DNA from: Pedobacter sp. L105 | Lineage (GTDB): Bacteria > Bacteroidota > Bacteroidia > Sphingobacteriales > Sphingobacteriaceae | NCBI RefSeq assembly: GCF_009765875.1 | Contig: NZ_LMUP01000004.1 | Location: forward strand, 721,080-785,079 | Direction: 5' to 3' | DNA: 64,000 nucleotides | In this document: positions 8,956 through 16,990 of the stretch, one piece after another | Position numbering within the stretch: position 1 is the first letter of the stretch | How the letters are laid out: every line of letters starts with the position of its first letter | Position numbers and translations under genes: made by a program | The notes under the pieces: model-generated | Told to the model about the DNA's origin: nothing | The model's database searches: none | Seen by the model: the letters and a program-made list of their open reading frames with translations, nothing else

Positions 8956-10617
8956 ATGCTACAAAAACTTTCTATACGGAACTATGCGCTGATAGATAGT
9001 GTTGATCTTGAACTCGACAAAGGTTTAAATATCATCACTGGCGAAACAGGTGCAGGTAAATCTATTATGTTAGGTGCACTGTCCTTAATTTTGGGTCAGC
9101 GCGCAGAAACAAAATACTTTTTCAACCAGGATAAAAAATGTGTCATTGAAGGACAGTTTAACCTCTCCGGTACTGCGTTAAAAGCTTTCTTTGAAGAATA
9201 CGATGTGGATTTTCTTCCCGACAGTATCTTAAGGAGGGAAATATCTATTGATGGTAAATCAAGGGCATTTATAAATGATACCCCGGTTACACTTGCTGTA
9301 ATGAAACAAATTGGCGAAAAGCTGATTGATATACATTCCCAGCATGCTACTTCTGAAGTGAACGATCCTGGATTTCAGCTTTCGGTAGTAGATACCTTAT
9401 CCAACCATGCCCCTCTGCTTAGTGAGTACAGACAAAAATTCAAAGACTATAAAAATGGCCTGCAGCACCTGATCAACCTGCAAACATCAGCCGATGAAGC
9501 CAGGAGTAAACAGGATTATGAACAATTCCTGTTCAACGAGCTGGAAAATGCACACCTGCAGCCAGGAGAACAGGCCGAACTGGAACTGGAACTGGAAGCA
9601 TTAAACAATGCCGAAAGTATCAAGAGAGGGCTGGTAAATGGTCATACGTTACTTGATGGAGAAGAAACCGCAGTAATTCCTATTTTAAAAGAAGTCATCA
9701 GCCAGATCCAGTCTGTAGAGAAATTCAATCCCTTATACACCGCAGTAAATGAGCGCCTCCGTTCTGCATTGATCGAGATCAGGGATATCGCACAGGAAAC
9801 AGAAAGCCTGGAAGAAAATATCGTTTTCAACCCTGCCAGGATTGATGCAATTAATCTGAGGCTCGACCTTATTTATACCCTTCAGCAAAAACACAGGGTA
9901 AATACAATTGATGAACTGATCGCCATTCAGACAGAATTGTCTAACAATCTATATACGCTGTTAAATAGCGATGAAGAAATTGAAAAGTTGATCAGGGTGA
10001 TCAACAGCCTCAAAACCGAATTGGAAAAAATAGCTGATACCTTATCAAAAAACCGCAGTAAGGCTATAGATACAGCACAAAAGCAAGTGGGCGAAATCCT
10101 GGTACGCGTAGGTATGCCCAATGCAAAGATCAAAATTGAGCAATCTGTAGTAGAAAATCTCAATAAAGACGGAAAGGATATGATCTCCCTGCTGTTCTCG
10201 GCAAATGCAGGACAGGCTCCTGCACCGGTAGGCAAAGTAGCTTCAGGCGGAGAACTTTCCAGACTGATGCTGGCTATCAAATCGGTTATTTCAAAACATA
10301 CCTCCCTGCCTACGCTTATTTTTGATGAAATTGACACTGGTATTTCCGGAGAAACAGCTTTGCGTGTAGGCGATGTGATTGGTGAACTGGAACAAAACAT
10401 GCAGGTGATCTGCATTACCCACCTTCCACAGATTGCAGCAAAAGGCGAAGCGCATTACTTTGTTTATAAAAAAGAAGATGCAGAAAGAACAACAACAGGA
10501 ATCCGCAGGCTAAACACCCAGGAACGCATATTTGCCATTGCAGAGATGCTGAGTGGCAAGAACCCGGGGGAGTCTGCTTTAAAAAACGCACAGGATCTAT
10601 TGGACCTCCAGCATTAA
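8956..10617 (+). CDS. recN: DNA repair protein RecN
   Basis: RecN is an SMC-like ATPase that acts on DNA double-strand breaks and promotes RecA-dependent repair in the cytoplasm. The 553-residue protein has the Walker A motif GETGAGKS at residues 29-36, a central coiled-coil region (about 150-370) rich in E, K and L, the ABC signature SGGELSRLM, and Walker B LIFDEIDTGISG near residue 455. Length is standard. It sits alone between two terminators. A 7/8 match to the -7 box (TAATTTAG, 8939-8946) lies just upstream of the start, without a clear -33 box. Confidence 0.96.
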   Translation: MLQKLSIRNYALIDSVDLELDKGLNIITGETGAGKSIMLGALSLILGQRAETKYFFNQDKKCVIEGQFNLSGTALKAFFEEYDVDFLPDSILRREISIDGKSRAFINDTPVTLAVMKQIGEKLIDIHSQHATSEVNDPGFQLSVVDTLSNHAPLLSEYRQKFKDYKNGLQHLINLQTSADEARSKQDYEQFLFNELENAHLQPGEQAELELELEALNNAESIKRGLVNGHTLLDGEETAVIPILKEVISQIQSVEKFNPLYTAVNERLRSALIEIRDIAQETESLEENIVFNPARIDAINLRLDLIYTLQQKHRVNTIDELIAIQTELSNNLYTLLNSDEEIEKLIRVINSLKTELEKIADTLSKNRSKAIDTAQKQVGEILVRVGMPNAKIKIEQSVVENLNKDGKDMISLLFSANAGQAPAPVGKVASGGELSRLMLAIKSVISKHTSLPTLIFDEIDTGISGETALRVGDVIGELEQNMQVICITHLPQIAAKGEAHYFVYKKEDAERTTTGIRRLNTQERIFAIAEMLSGKNPGESALKNAQDLLDLQH

Positions 10618-10693
10618 AATTTCATTAAAATCAGTATATCAATAAGTTAGCAACCCGCTTACAAAGCCCTTTTAACGTATTTTAACATATTTA

Positions 10694-10717
10694 AAGCCCA
10701 GACAGGGCTTTTTTTTA
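10694..10717 (+). terminator. Terminator after recN
   Basis: AAGCCC (10694-10699) pairs with GGGCTT (10705-10710) across a 5-nt loop and is followed by a T run. Confidence 0.85.
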
Positions 10718-10753
10718 TTGCAAAATAACTTAAAGATGAGTTAAATTAGCTCC

Positions 10754-11983
10754 ATGATTAAATATCTCCTCGGGACAGGTTTGCTGTTATTATTTTGCCT
10801 TAACATTCAGGCCCAAAAACTATACTCTATCAGCGGTACGGTAAAGGATAAAAAGGGAGAAACACTTCCCGGGGCAGGAATATATTTAAGTGGTTATACC
10901 ACCGCTACTGTAAGTAACGGAGACGGTCTGTTTAACTTAGGCAAACTAAAACCAGGCTCTTATGAAGTGGTAGTACAAATGATAGGTTATCTCCCTTACA
11001 GCAAAAGTGTGATCATAGATAATCAGGATATTAAAATTTCCATCGAGCTGTCCGAAAACACGGTACAGCTCCATGAGGTAGTGATTACAGCCGATCCTAA
11101 CAGGGAAAAAAATCTGCAGATATTTAAAGACTTCTTTATCGGCAAGACCCCAAATTCTGCCAAATGTAAGATCTTAAACCCTAATGTATTGTACATCAAG
11201 TACGATGGCGACCAGGAGATACTGAGGGTTACCAGTAACGAATTTCTGGTCGTAGAAAATAAAGCATTAGGTTACCGCTTAAAATATATGCTTAACATGT
11301 TTGAGTACAATTACAATACAAGGATCATCTATTTTTCAGGCCTTCCTGTATTTGAAGACCTTAAGGGTGGCGGAGGAAAAAGAAAAACATGGTTGAAAAA
11401 CCGCGAAATCGCCTATGCCGGATCACCGCAGCATTTCTTTCAATCGCTGTATAGAAATAAAGTAGAAGAAGAGGGCTTTATTATTTACAAGAGGATCATG
11501 ACTAAAAACCCGAACAGGCCACCTGATGCGGTATTGTTAGCAACAAAAGCAAGGCTGATGAAAAAAGTGCATGGCACCATCAGTGCTCATGGTGTACTTG
11601 CAGATTCGATAGCACTGATAGAACATTACATGCAATTGCCAAAAGAATTTGCCACCCTTGATATGTCTGGCGTATCTACAGATACATTGGTCAAAAGCAT
11701 TTATCCGGATATGAAGACCATCAATTACAAGGATGAATTATACGTAATGTATACCAAAGAAGAGGAAAGTATAAAGTATTCCAATACCGGCCACTATATC
11801 ATGAGGCCGTTAACTATTCCAAACTACGAGATATCCGTTGTAAAAATGCTTCAGGGGCCAGTTAATTTTTATGCAAACGGAGGAATCCGGGATTCAAAAT
11901 CATTATTGTACGAAGGCTTCTGGGCCTATGAGAAGATTGGAGACATGGTTCCGATGGATTATGTCCCTGTGAGTAAAAGGTAA
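10754..11983 (+). CDS. Carboxypeptidase-like regulatory domain outer-envelope protein
   Basis: A 409-residue exported protein. The signal peptide runs to about residue 21 (cleavage after NIQA). A CarboxypepD_reg-like beta-sandwich follows at about residues 24-105 (SISGTVKDKKGETLPGAGIY, with the later EVVITAD segment). The remaining 300 residues resemble the uncharacterised C-terminal region found in many Bacteroidota proteins with this N-terminal domain. There is no barrel long enough for a TonB receptor. It is flanked by the recN terminator and a separate promoter for the next gene, so it is probably monocistronic. Substrate and function are unknown. Confidence 0.75.
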   Translation: MIKYLLGTGLLLLFCLNIQAQKLYSISGTVKDKKGETLPGAGIYLSGYTTATVSNGDGLFNLGKLKPGSYEVVVQMIGYLPYSKSVIIDNQDIKISIELSENTVQLHEVVITADPNREKNLQIFKDFFIGKTPNSAKCKILNPNVLYIKYDGDQEILRVTSNEFLVVENKALGYRLKYMLNMFEYNYNTRIIYFSGLPVFEDLKGGGGKRKTWLKNREIAYAGSPQHFFQSLYRNKVEEEGFIIYKRIMTKNPNRPPDAVLLATKARLMKKVHGTISAHGVLADSIALIEHYMQLPKEFATLDMSGVSTDTLVKSIYPDMKTINYKDELYVMYTKEEESIKYSNTGHYIMRPLTIPNYEISVVKMLQGPVNFYANGGIRDSKSLLYEGFWAYEKIGDMVPMDYVPVSKR

Positions 11984-11991
11984 ATAACCTA

Positions 11992-12022
11992 TTTGATATT
12001 ACTAATATTATTAGTATTTTTA
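11992..12022 (+). promoter_or_regulatory. Promoter with overlapping 17-bp palindrome
   Basis: TTTG (11992-11995), exactly 19 nt, then TATTTTTA (12015-12022) match the Bacteroidota promoter with one mismatch in the -7 box. A perfect odd palindrome, TACTAATA-T-TATTAGTA (12000-12016), fills the spacer and overlaps the first two bases of the -7 box. It is placed where a repressor would occlude polymerase. The ATG follows four bases after the -7 box. Confidence 0.6.
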
Positions 12023-12026
12023 GCTA

Positions 12027-13100
12027 ATGATAGTAGATGATCAAACAAAGGACAATTACCTTAAAGGCAGGGGTGCACAATTCAATCCGCATAACCGTTT
12101 TGCGGCAAATACCTATGTAAAAGAACATGTTGAGGGAATTGACGACTGGGAGGTAGAAAATCAAAAAACAACCTTCATTATCGGGCAATCAAAATCCATT
12201 GTCAACAAAGTTGATAGTCCCGATGTAGGGATGGCCTATTCCCTCAATCCTTACCAGGGATGCGAACACGGCTGTACTTACTGTTATGCAAGAAACGCCC
12301 ATGAGTACTGGGGCTTTAGTGCCGGTCTTGATTTCGAAACCAAGATCATTGTCAAAAAAGATGCGCCTGCCCTGTTCAAAAAATTCCTGGAAAAGAAAGG
12401 ATGGAATGCCGAAACGATATCCCTTTCAGGAAATACCGACTGCTACCAGCCTGCAGAACGCGAATACAAGATTACCCGTCAGCTATTAGAGATCGCCCTG
12501 GAATACAGGCAGCCAATTGGCATGATCACAAAAAACTCGCTGATCCTGCGCGACAAAGATATCCTGCAGGAAATGGCCAAACTGAACCTCTGTATGGTTT
12601 ATATCTCCATTAACAGCCTGAATGAAAAGCTAAGGTTAGTGATGGAGCCCAGAACCACCACCATCAAACAAAGGCTTAAAGTAGTGGAAGAACTCAGTAC
12701 AGCAGGCATCCCAACCGGAGTCATGGTAGCCCCCCTGATACCTGGGCTAAGCGACCATGAAATACCCGCAATACTCAAAACCATCGCTTCCGCCGGTGCC
12801 ATAAAAGCCGGCTACACGATCGTCAGGCTAAATGGAGCCATTGGCCCTATCTTCGAGGACTGGCTGCGTCAGAACTTCCCCGACAGGTTTGATAAAGTAT
12901 GGCATGCCATACAGTCCTGCCATAGCGGCAACGTCAATGACAGCCGTTTCGGCCAGCGCATGAAAGGCGATGGAAACATTGCACAGCTAATCAATGATAC
13001 CTTTAAACTCCATTGCAGGCTTAACCAACTCAACGTTCAGTCAATAACACTTGACTCAAGTCTTTTCAAGGTTCCAAAACCACAACTAAGCTTATTCTAA
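12027..13100 (+). CDS. PA0069-family radical SAM protein (SPL-like)
   Basis: A 357-residue radical S-adenosylmethionine protein. The cluster-binding motif is C-E-H-G-C-T-Y-C (CX3CX2C) near residue 78, followed by YARNAHEYWG, which is characteristic of the PA0069/Rv2578c family distantly related to spore photoproduct lyase. The sequence SGNTDCYQPAE near residue 137 is also typical. Family members are widespread and their reaction is unknown. It is preceded by its own promoter with a palindrome and followed by the repeat-rich gap. I see no peptide-maturase (SPASM) domain. Confidence 0.9.
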   Translation: MIVDDQTKDNYLKGRGAQFNPHNRFAANTYVKEHVEGIDDWEVENQKTTFIIGQSKSIVNKVDSPDVGMAYSLNPYQGCEHGCTYCYARNAHEYWGFSAGLDFETKIIVKKDAPALFKKFLEKKGWNAETISLSGNTDCYQPAEREYKITRQLLEIALEYRQPIGMITKNSLILRDKDILQEMAKLNLCMVYISINSLNEKLRLVMEPRTTTIKQRLKVVEELSTAGIPTGVMVAPLIPGLSDHEIPAILKTIASAGAIKAGYTIVRLNGAIGPIFEDWLRQNFPDRFDKVWHAIQSCHSGNVNDSRFGQRMKGDGNIAQLINDTFKLHCRLNQLNVQSITLDSSLFKVPKPQLSLF

Positions 13101-13124
13101 AATCCAGGGAGTAAATACTGATTT

Positions 13125-13218
13125 AAGAAAAATAATATACTCCTCTCGGCTGCCAATCTTTTGTTGAAAAAACAAAACATTGAAGGCCTTCGAGCAGCTT
13201 ATTATTTTTCTTGGCAGC
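13125..13218. repeat. Two overlapping inverted repeats after the radical SAM gene
   Basis: AAGAAAAATAATA (13125-13137) is perfectly complementary to 13200-13212. Separately GCTGCCAA (13149-13156) is complementary to TTGGCAGC (13211-13218). The right arms overlap by two bases and the pairings cross, so an RNA could form one or the other, or a pseudoknot. A small internal stem (TTTTGTT/AACAAAA) lies between. It may be part of the gene's 3' end. Confidence 0.5.
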
Positions 13219-13289
13219 TCATCATCGAGTTGGGTCTAACCCTGCCACCGTAACAACCCAACGCTTTACCTGTAATTCTATAAATAAAA

Positions 13290-13725
13290 ATACACCATAC
13301 TTATACATCATGCTGGACCTCCCCCTCTGGAGTATCACTTGCGCTTTTCATAAAATGATTAGTAAAATAAATAATTAAAATAGACGCCATGCTTATGCAT
13401 CATGCTGGATCTCCCCCCTCTGGAGTATCACTTGCGCTTTTCATAAAATGATTAGTAAAATAAATAATTAAAATAGACGCCATGCTTATGCATCATGCTG
13501 GACCTCCCCCCTCTGGAGTATCACTTGCGCTTTTCATAAAATGATTAGTAAAATAAATAATTAAAATAGACGCCATGCTTATGCATCATGCTGGACCTCC
13601 CCCTCTGGAGTATCACTTGCGCTTTTCATAAAATGATTAATAAAATAAATAATGAAAATAGACGCCATGCTTATGCATCATGCTGGACCTCCCCCCTCTG
13701 GAGTATCACTTGCGCTTTTCATCAG
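13290..13725. repeat. Tandem array of five ~93-bp intergenic repeats
   Basis: The element CATGCTGGA recurs at 13309, 13401, 13494, 13587 and 13679, a spacing of 92, 93, 93 and 92 bp. Units start with GACGCCATGCTTATGCAT at 13383, 13476, 13569 and 13661. The first copy has a degenerate left end and the last is cut after about 60 bp. Units are nearly identical except for a C run of 5, 6, 6, 5 and 6 bases. On the minus strand every unit holds a micro-ORF starting ATGAAAAGCGCAAGTGATAC. On the plus strand units 2-5 hold one starting ATGCTTATGCATCATGC. Unlike a CRISPR array there are no unique spacers. Function is unknown. Confidence 0.9.
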
Positions 13726-13768
13726 ATGATCAGTAGGATATTCCAATGCAAGATCTGTTTTTCAAGAA

Positions 13769-13851
13769 AAAATATTCTGGCCTGTTATTTTTCAGGCCTT
13801 GTTCCATTGAAAAGGGAACGCAGCCTGAAAAACAACAGACCAGAATATTTT
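13769..13851. repeat. Long inverted repeat, 29-bp arms
   Basis: 13769-13797 pairs with 13823-13851 with only two mismatches, both allowing G-U pairs in one RNA strand. The 25-nt centre contains a smaller GTTCC/GGAAC stem. It lies between the repeat array and the clpC terminator and would give a very stable RNA hairpin or a cruciform. Confidence 0.85.
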
Positions 13852-13855
13852 CCAC

Positions 13856-13883
13856 AAAAAAAGGCTGCCCGGATAGGCAGCCT
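13856..13883 (-). terminator. clpC terminator
   Basis: On the minus strand AGGCTGCC (complement 13876-13883) pairs with GGCAGCCT (complement 13862-13869) across a 6-nt loop, followed by seven T. It lies 26 bp past the clpC stop. Confidence 0.88.
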
Positions 13884-13908
13884 GATTATCTGATGAAAAA
13901 TCGTAAGC

Positions 13909-16434
13909 TTATACTTCTTTTTTCTTTTTACCCGGACTCTTGTTTTCTACAACAATCAAATCTGTCTCCTTATTGTAATCGATCTCCAGTGTATCACCTT
14001 CATTGATCTCTCCTTTAAGTATCTCTTCAGCAATTGGGTCTTCCAAATATTTCTGTATCGCACGTTTCAAAGGACGTGCACCAAAATTACTATCAAAACC
14101 TTTATCAGCGATAAACTCTTTTGCTACATCTGTCAGCTTCACTTCATAACCCAGTGTATGTACACGACCGAACAATGATTTCAACTCAATATCAATGATT
14201 TTGAAGATCTCTTCTTTACCTAGAGTATTAAATACGATCACATCATCAACACGGTTCAGGAACTCAGGGGCAAAAGCACGTTTAAGCGCATTTTCAATTA
14301 CTCCTCTTGAATGTGAATCTACCTGATTAGTTTTGGCGGTAGTAGAAAAACCTACGCCTTGTCCAAAATCTTTCAGCTGACGGGCACCAATATTTGAAGT
14401 CATGATGATGATCGTGTTCCTGAAGTCAACCTTGCGGCCTAAGCTATCAGTCAGCTGACCTTCGTCCAGCACCTGTAATAGGATATTGAAAACATCAGGG
14501 TGAGCTTTTTCGATTTCATCCAGCAGGATAACTGCGTATGGTTTACGACGAACTTTCTCAGTTAACTGGCCACCTTCTTCATAACCTACGTATCCCGGAG
14601 GCGCTCCCACTAAACGTGAAACAGCGAATTTCTCCATGTACTCACTCATATCGATCTGGATCAGTGAATCATCACTATCAAACATGAACCTGGCCAACTC
14701 TTTTGCCAATTCAGTTTTACCAACACCTGTAGGGCCTAAGAAAATGAATGAACCAATTGGTTTTTTAGGGTCTTTCAGTCCGGCTCTTGTACGCTGGATA
14801 GCTTTTGTCAGTTTCTTGATGGCTTCATCCTGACCAATGATCTTCGCAGCAACAGTTTCCTGCATGTTCAGCAACTTCACACTGTCAGTCTGACCAACAC
14901 GCTGCAAAGGAATACCGGTCATCATGGAAACAACTTCAGCAACATTATCCTCAGTTACGGTGTAACGTTTGGTTTTAGTTTCCGCTTCCCATGCAGATTT
15001 TGCACGGTCAAGTTCTTCCAATAGATTCTTTTCAGTATCTCTTAATTTGGCAGCTTCTTCATACTTCTGACTTTTAACTACTTTATTCTTTTCAACTTTG
15101 ATATTTTCGATTTTATTCTCAATATCAATGATGTTTTCAGGAACGTGAATATTTGTCAGGTGGACTCTTGAACCAGCCTCATCCAAAGCATCAATAGCTT
15201 TATCAGGAAGGAACCTGTCAGTAATATACCTTGAAGTTAAGGCCACACAGGCATTAATAGCTTCATTGGTATAAGTTACACCATGGTGTTCTTCATATTT
15301 TTCCTTGATACGGTTCAGGATCTCAATGGTCTCATCCGGCGAAGCGGGCTCGATCATTACTTTTTGAAAACGACGGTCTAAAGCACCATCTTTCTCAATA
15401 TACTGACGGTATTCATCTAGAGTTGTTGCACCAATACATTGAATCTCTCCCCTTGCCAAAGCAGGTTTGAACATATTCGATGCATCCAGTGAACCTGAAG
15501 CTCCGCCAGCGCCAACAATAGTGTGGATCTCATCAATGAACAGGATCACATCAGTTGATTTCTCCAGTTCATTCATTACGGCTTTCATACGTTCTTCAAA
15601 CTGTCCGCGGTATTTAGTACCTGCAACCAAAGAAGCAAGGTCTAAAGTAACTACGCGTTTGTTGAACAATACCCTTGATACTTTACGCTGAACAATACGC
15701 AGTGCAAGACCTTCAGCAATGGCTGATTTACCTACACCGGGTTCACCGATCAGAATTGGATTGTTCTTTTTACGACGTGACAGGATTTGAGAAACACGCT
15801 CAATTTCTTTCTCGCGACCAACAATAGGGTCCAAACGGCCTTCTTCTGCGGCTTTCGTTAAATCTCTTCCAAAATTGTCCAGCACGGGAGTTTTAGATTT
15901 GATATCAGAAACTTTCTTAGGGCTGCTGAAACTTTCTTCTTCACGATAATCATCATCACCACCGGTAGAAGCGCTCCCCTGAGTTTCATCTCTGAAACCA
16001 TTTTTATTTACTTCAACTTCCTGTTTGAAGATTTCGTAATTGATGCTGTATTGCAACAAAATCTGAGAAGCAATATTATCATCATCACGAAGGATAGACA
16101 ACAGCAAATGCTCTGTCCCAATCAAATCGCTCTTGAAGATCTTAGCTTCAAGGTAAGTGATTTTTAAAACTTTTTCGGCTTGTTTAGTTAGCGGGATGTT
16201 TCCCAGATTAACCGTAACACTGGATGTACCTCTAACAGCTTCCTCAATTGAGCGGCGTAATTTAGAGGTATCTACTCCCAGCGATTTCAATATTTTGATA
16301 GCCATTCCATCGCCTTCGCGAATCAGGCCCAACAAAAGATGTTCTGCGCCAATATAATCGTGACCTAATCTCAGGGCTTCTTCCCTGCTAAACGAAATCA
16401 CGTCTTTTACTTGTGGTGAAAATTTAGCTTCCAT
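13909..16434 (-). CDS. clpC: ATP-dependent Clp protease ATP-binding subunit ClpC
   Basis: ClpC is a two-ring AAA+ unfoldase that feeds proteins to ClpP. The 841-residue protein has two N-terminal Clp_N repeats (about residues 1-145), a first AAA module with Walker A GEPGVGKS near residue 230, a UVR/coiled-coil middle region near 430-470, a second AAA module with GPTGVGKT near 566, and the C-terminal D2-small domain. A lysine-rich tail ends the protein. Length and order fit ClpC rather than ClpB, which has a longer middle domain, or ClpA, which lacks UVR. It is monocistronic with its own terminator. No mcsA/mcsB or ctsR is adjacent. Confidence 0.96.
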   Translation of the reverse strand: MEAKFSPQVKDVISFSREEALRLGHDYIGAEHLLLGLIREGDGMAIKILKSLGVDTSKLRRSIEEAVRGTSSVTVNLGNIPLTKQAEKVLKITYLEAKIFKSDLIGTEHLLLSILRDDDNIASQILLQYSINYEIFKQEVEVNKNGFRDETQGSASTGGDDDYREEESFSSPKKVSDIKSKTPVLDNFGRDLTKAAEEGRLDPIVGREKEIERVSQILSRRKKNNPILIGEPGVGKSAIAEGLALRIVQRKVSRVLFNKRVVTLDLASLVAGTKYRGQFEERMKAVMNELEKSTDVILFIDEIHTIVGAGGASGSLDASNMFKPALARGEIQCIGATTLDEYRQYIEKDGALDRRFQKVMIEPASPDETIEILNRIKEKYEEHHGVTYTNEAINACVALTSRYITDRFLPDKAIDALDEAGSRVHLTNIHVPENIIDIENKIENIKVEKNKVVKSQKYEEAAKLRDTEKNLLEELDRAKSAWEAETKTKRYTVTEDNVAEVVSMMTGIPLQRVGQTDSVKLLNMQETVAAKIIGQDEAIKKLTKAIQRTRAGLKDPKKPIGSFIFLGPTGVGKTELAKELARFMFDSDDSLIQIDMSEYMEKFAVSRLVGAPPGYVGYEEGGQLTEKVRRKPYAVILLDEIEKAHPDVFNILLQVLDEGQLTDSLGRKVDFRNTIIIMTSNIGARQLKDFGQGVGFSTTAKTNQVDSHSRGVIENALKRAFAPEFLNRVDDVIVFNTLGKEEIFKIIDIELKSLFGRVHTLGYEVKLTDVAKEFIADKGFDSNFGARPLKRAIQKYLEDPIAEEILKGEINEGDTLEIDYNKETDLIVVENKSPGKKKKEV

Positions 16435-16627
16435 ATATACCTTTTATTAAAACGGAACGCCCTAAACTATAAAATTTGTTTTATAAACAAGCGTCACCAA
16501 TACGATTTATTTTATCAACAATTACGCCATATACTCAATAAAAGATTTCACTGCTGACGTTATTTCACTAAACTTACTAACTTTTGGCACCAATAGCAAT
16601 AATATTTTATTTGCACTAAAAAAATAA

Positions 16628-16648
16628 AAACTACCTCTAAGGTAGTTT
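16628..16648 (-). terminator. Orphan terminator-like palindrome
   Basis: AAACTACCT (16628-16636) and AGGTAGTTT (16640-16648) are perfect complements around a 3-nt centre. On the minus strand the stem runs into TTTTTATTTTTTT, the form of a terminator, but no minus-strand gene precedes it. It could end a small RNA from about 16650-16880, or be an operator for clpC. Confidence 0.45.
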
Positions 16649-16881
16649 AAATAATCATTACTTTATAAAAGAGCGGGTGTTATGGGAGAATTGTCCCGGT
16701 AATGTAATCATTTTTTACGCAAATCTGACCTGTCATTTTGTACCCTGAAGCGGATTTAATTGCTAAAAATGGCAGTCTCAACAAAGCATGTAACTATAGC
16801 GATTTAGCTGCTTCAATTGCTGGTTTTATAATATTTACTTCAAATGATGTGTTAAATTCATCAATTTAGGCTGATAAACAA

Positions 16882-16912
16882 TTTCGTTACTTCCTTACCT
16901 TGTTTATATTTG
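16882..16912 (+). promoter_or_regulatory. ettA promoter
   Basis: TTTC (16882-16885), exactly 19 nt, then TATATTTG (16905-16912). There is one mismatch to the -33 box and a perfect -7 box. It predicts a 5' leader of about 70 nt. Confidence 0.7.
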
Positions 16913-16990
16913 TAATTGTTAGCCTAATTAGTAATAAAACAGATTTCAAATTATAACGTCGTAATAAAGGCGTAAACATAAAAACCAAAA

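Larger units (their letters stand above)
16435..16990. other. Gene-free divergent region between clpC and ettA
   Basis: 556 bp without a convincing reading frame. It holds the ettA promoter (16882-16912) and the terminator-like palindrome at 16628-16648. I could not identify a consensus promoter for clpC on the minus strand. No tRNA is seen. Confidence 0.6.

Noticed and set aside
9927..10415. A 162-codon frame antisense to recN
   Set aside because: It mirrors the recN coding sequence, is Ser-rich as shadow frames usually are, and recN is a certain gene.
13290..13725. CRISPR array
   Set aside because: Repeats are about 93 bp and directly abutting, with no unique spacers and no cas genes.
12027..13725. 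A RiPP locus pairing the radical SAM protein with the micro-ORFs
   Set aside because: PA0069-family proteins are widespread, lack a SPASM or RRE domain here, and have a separate promoter; adjacency alone does not support it. The micro-ORFs remain interesting on their own.
13588..13893. A 101-codon plus-strand frame across the last repeats and the inverted repeat
   Set aside because: It arises because 93 is a multiple of three and it reads through the 29-bp inverted repeat; no protein-like conservation is seen.
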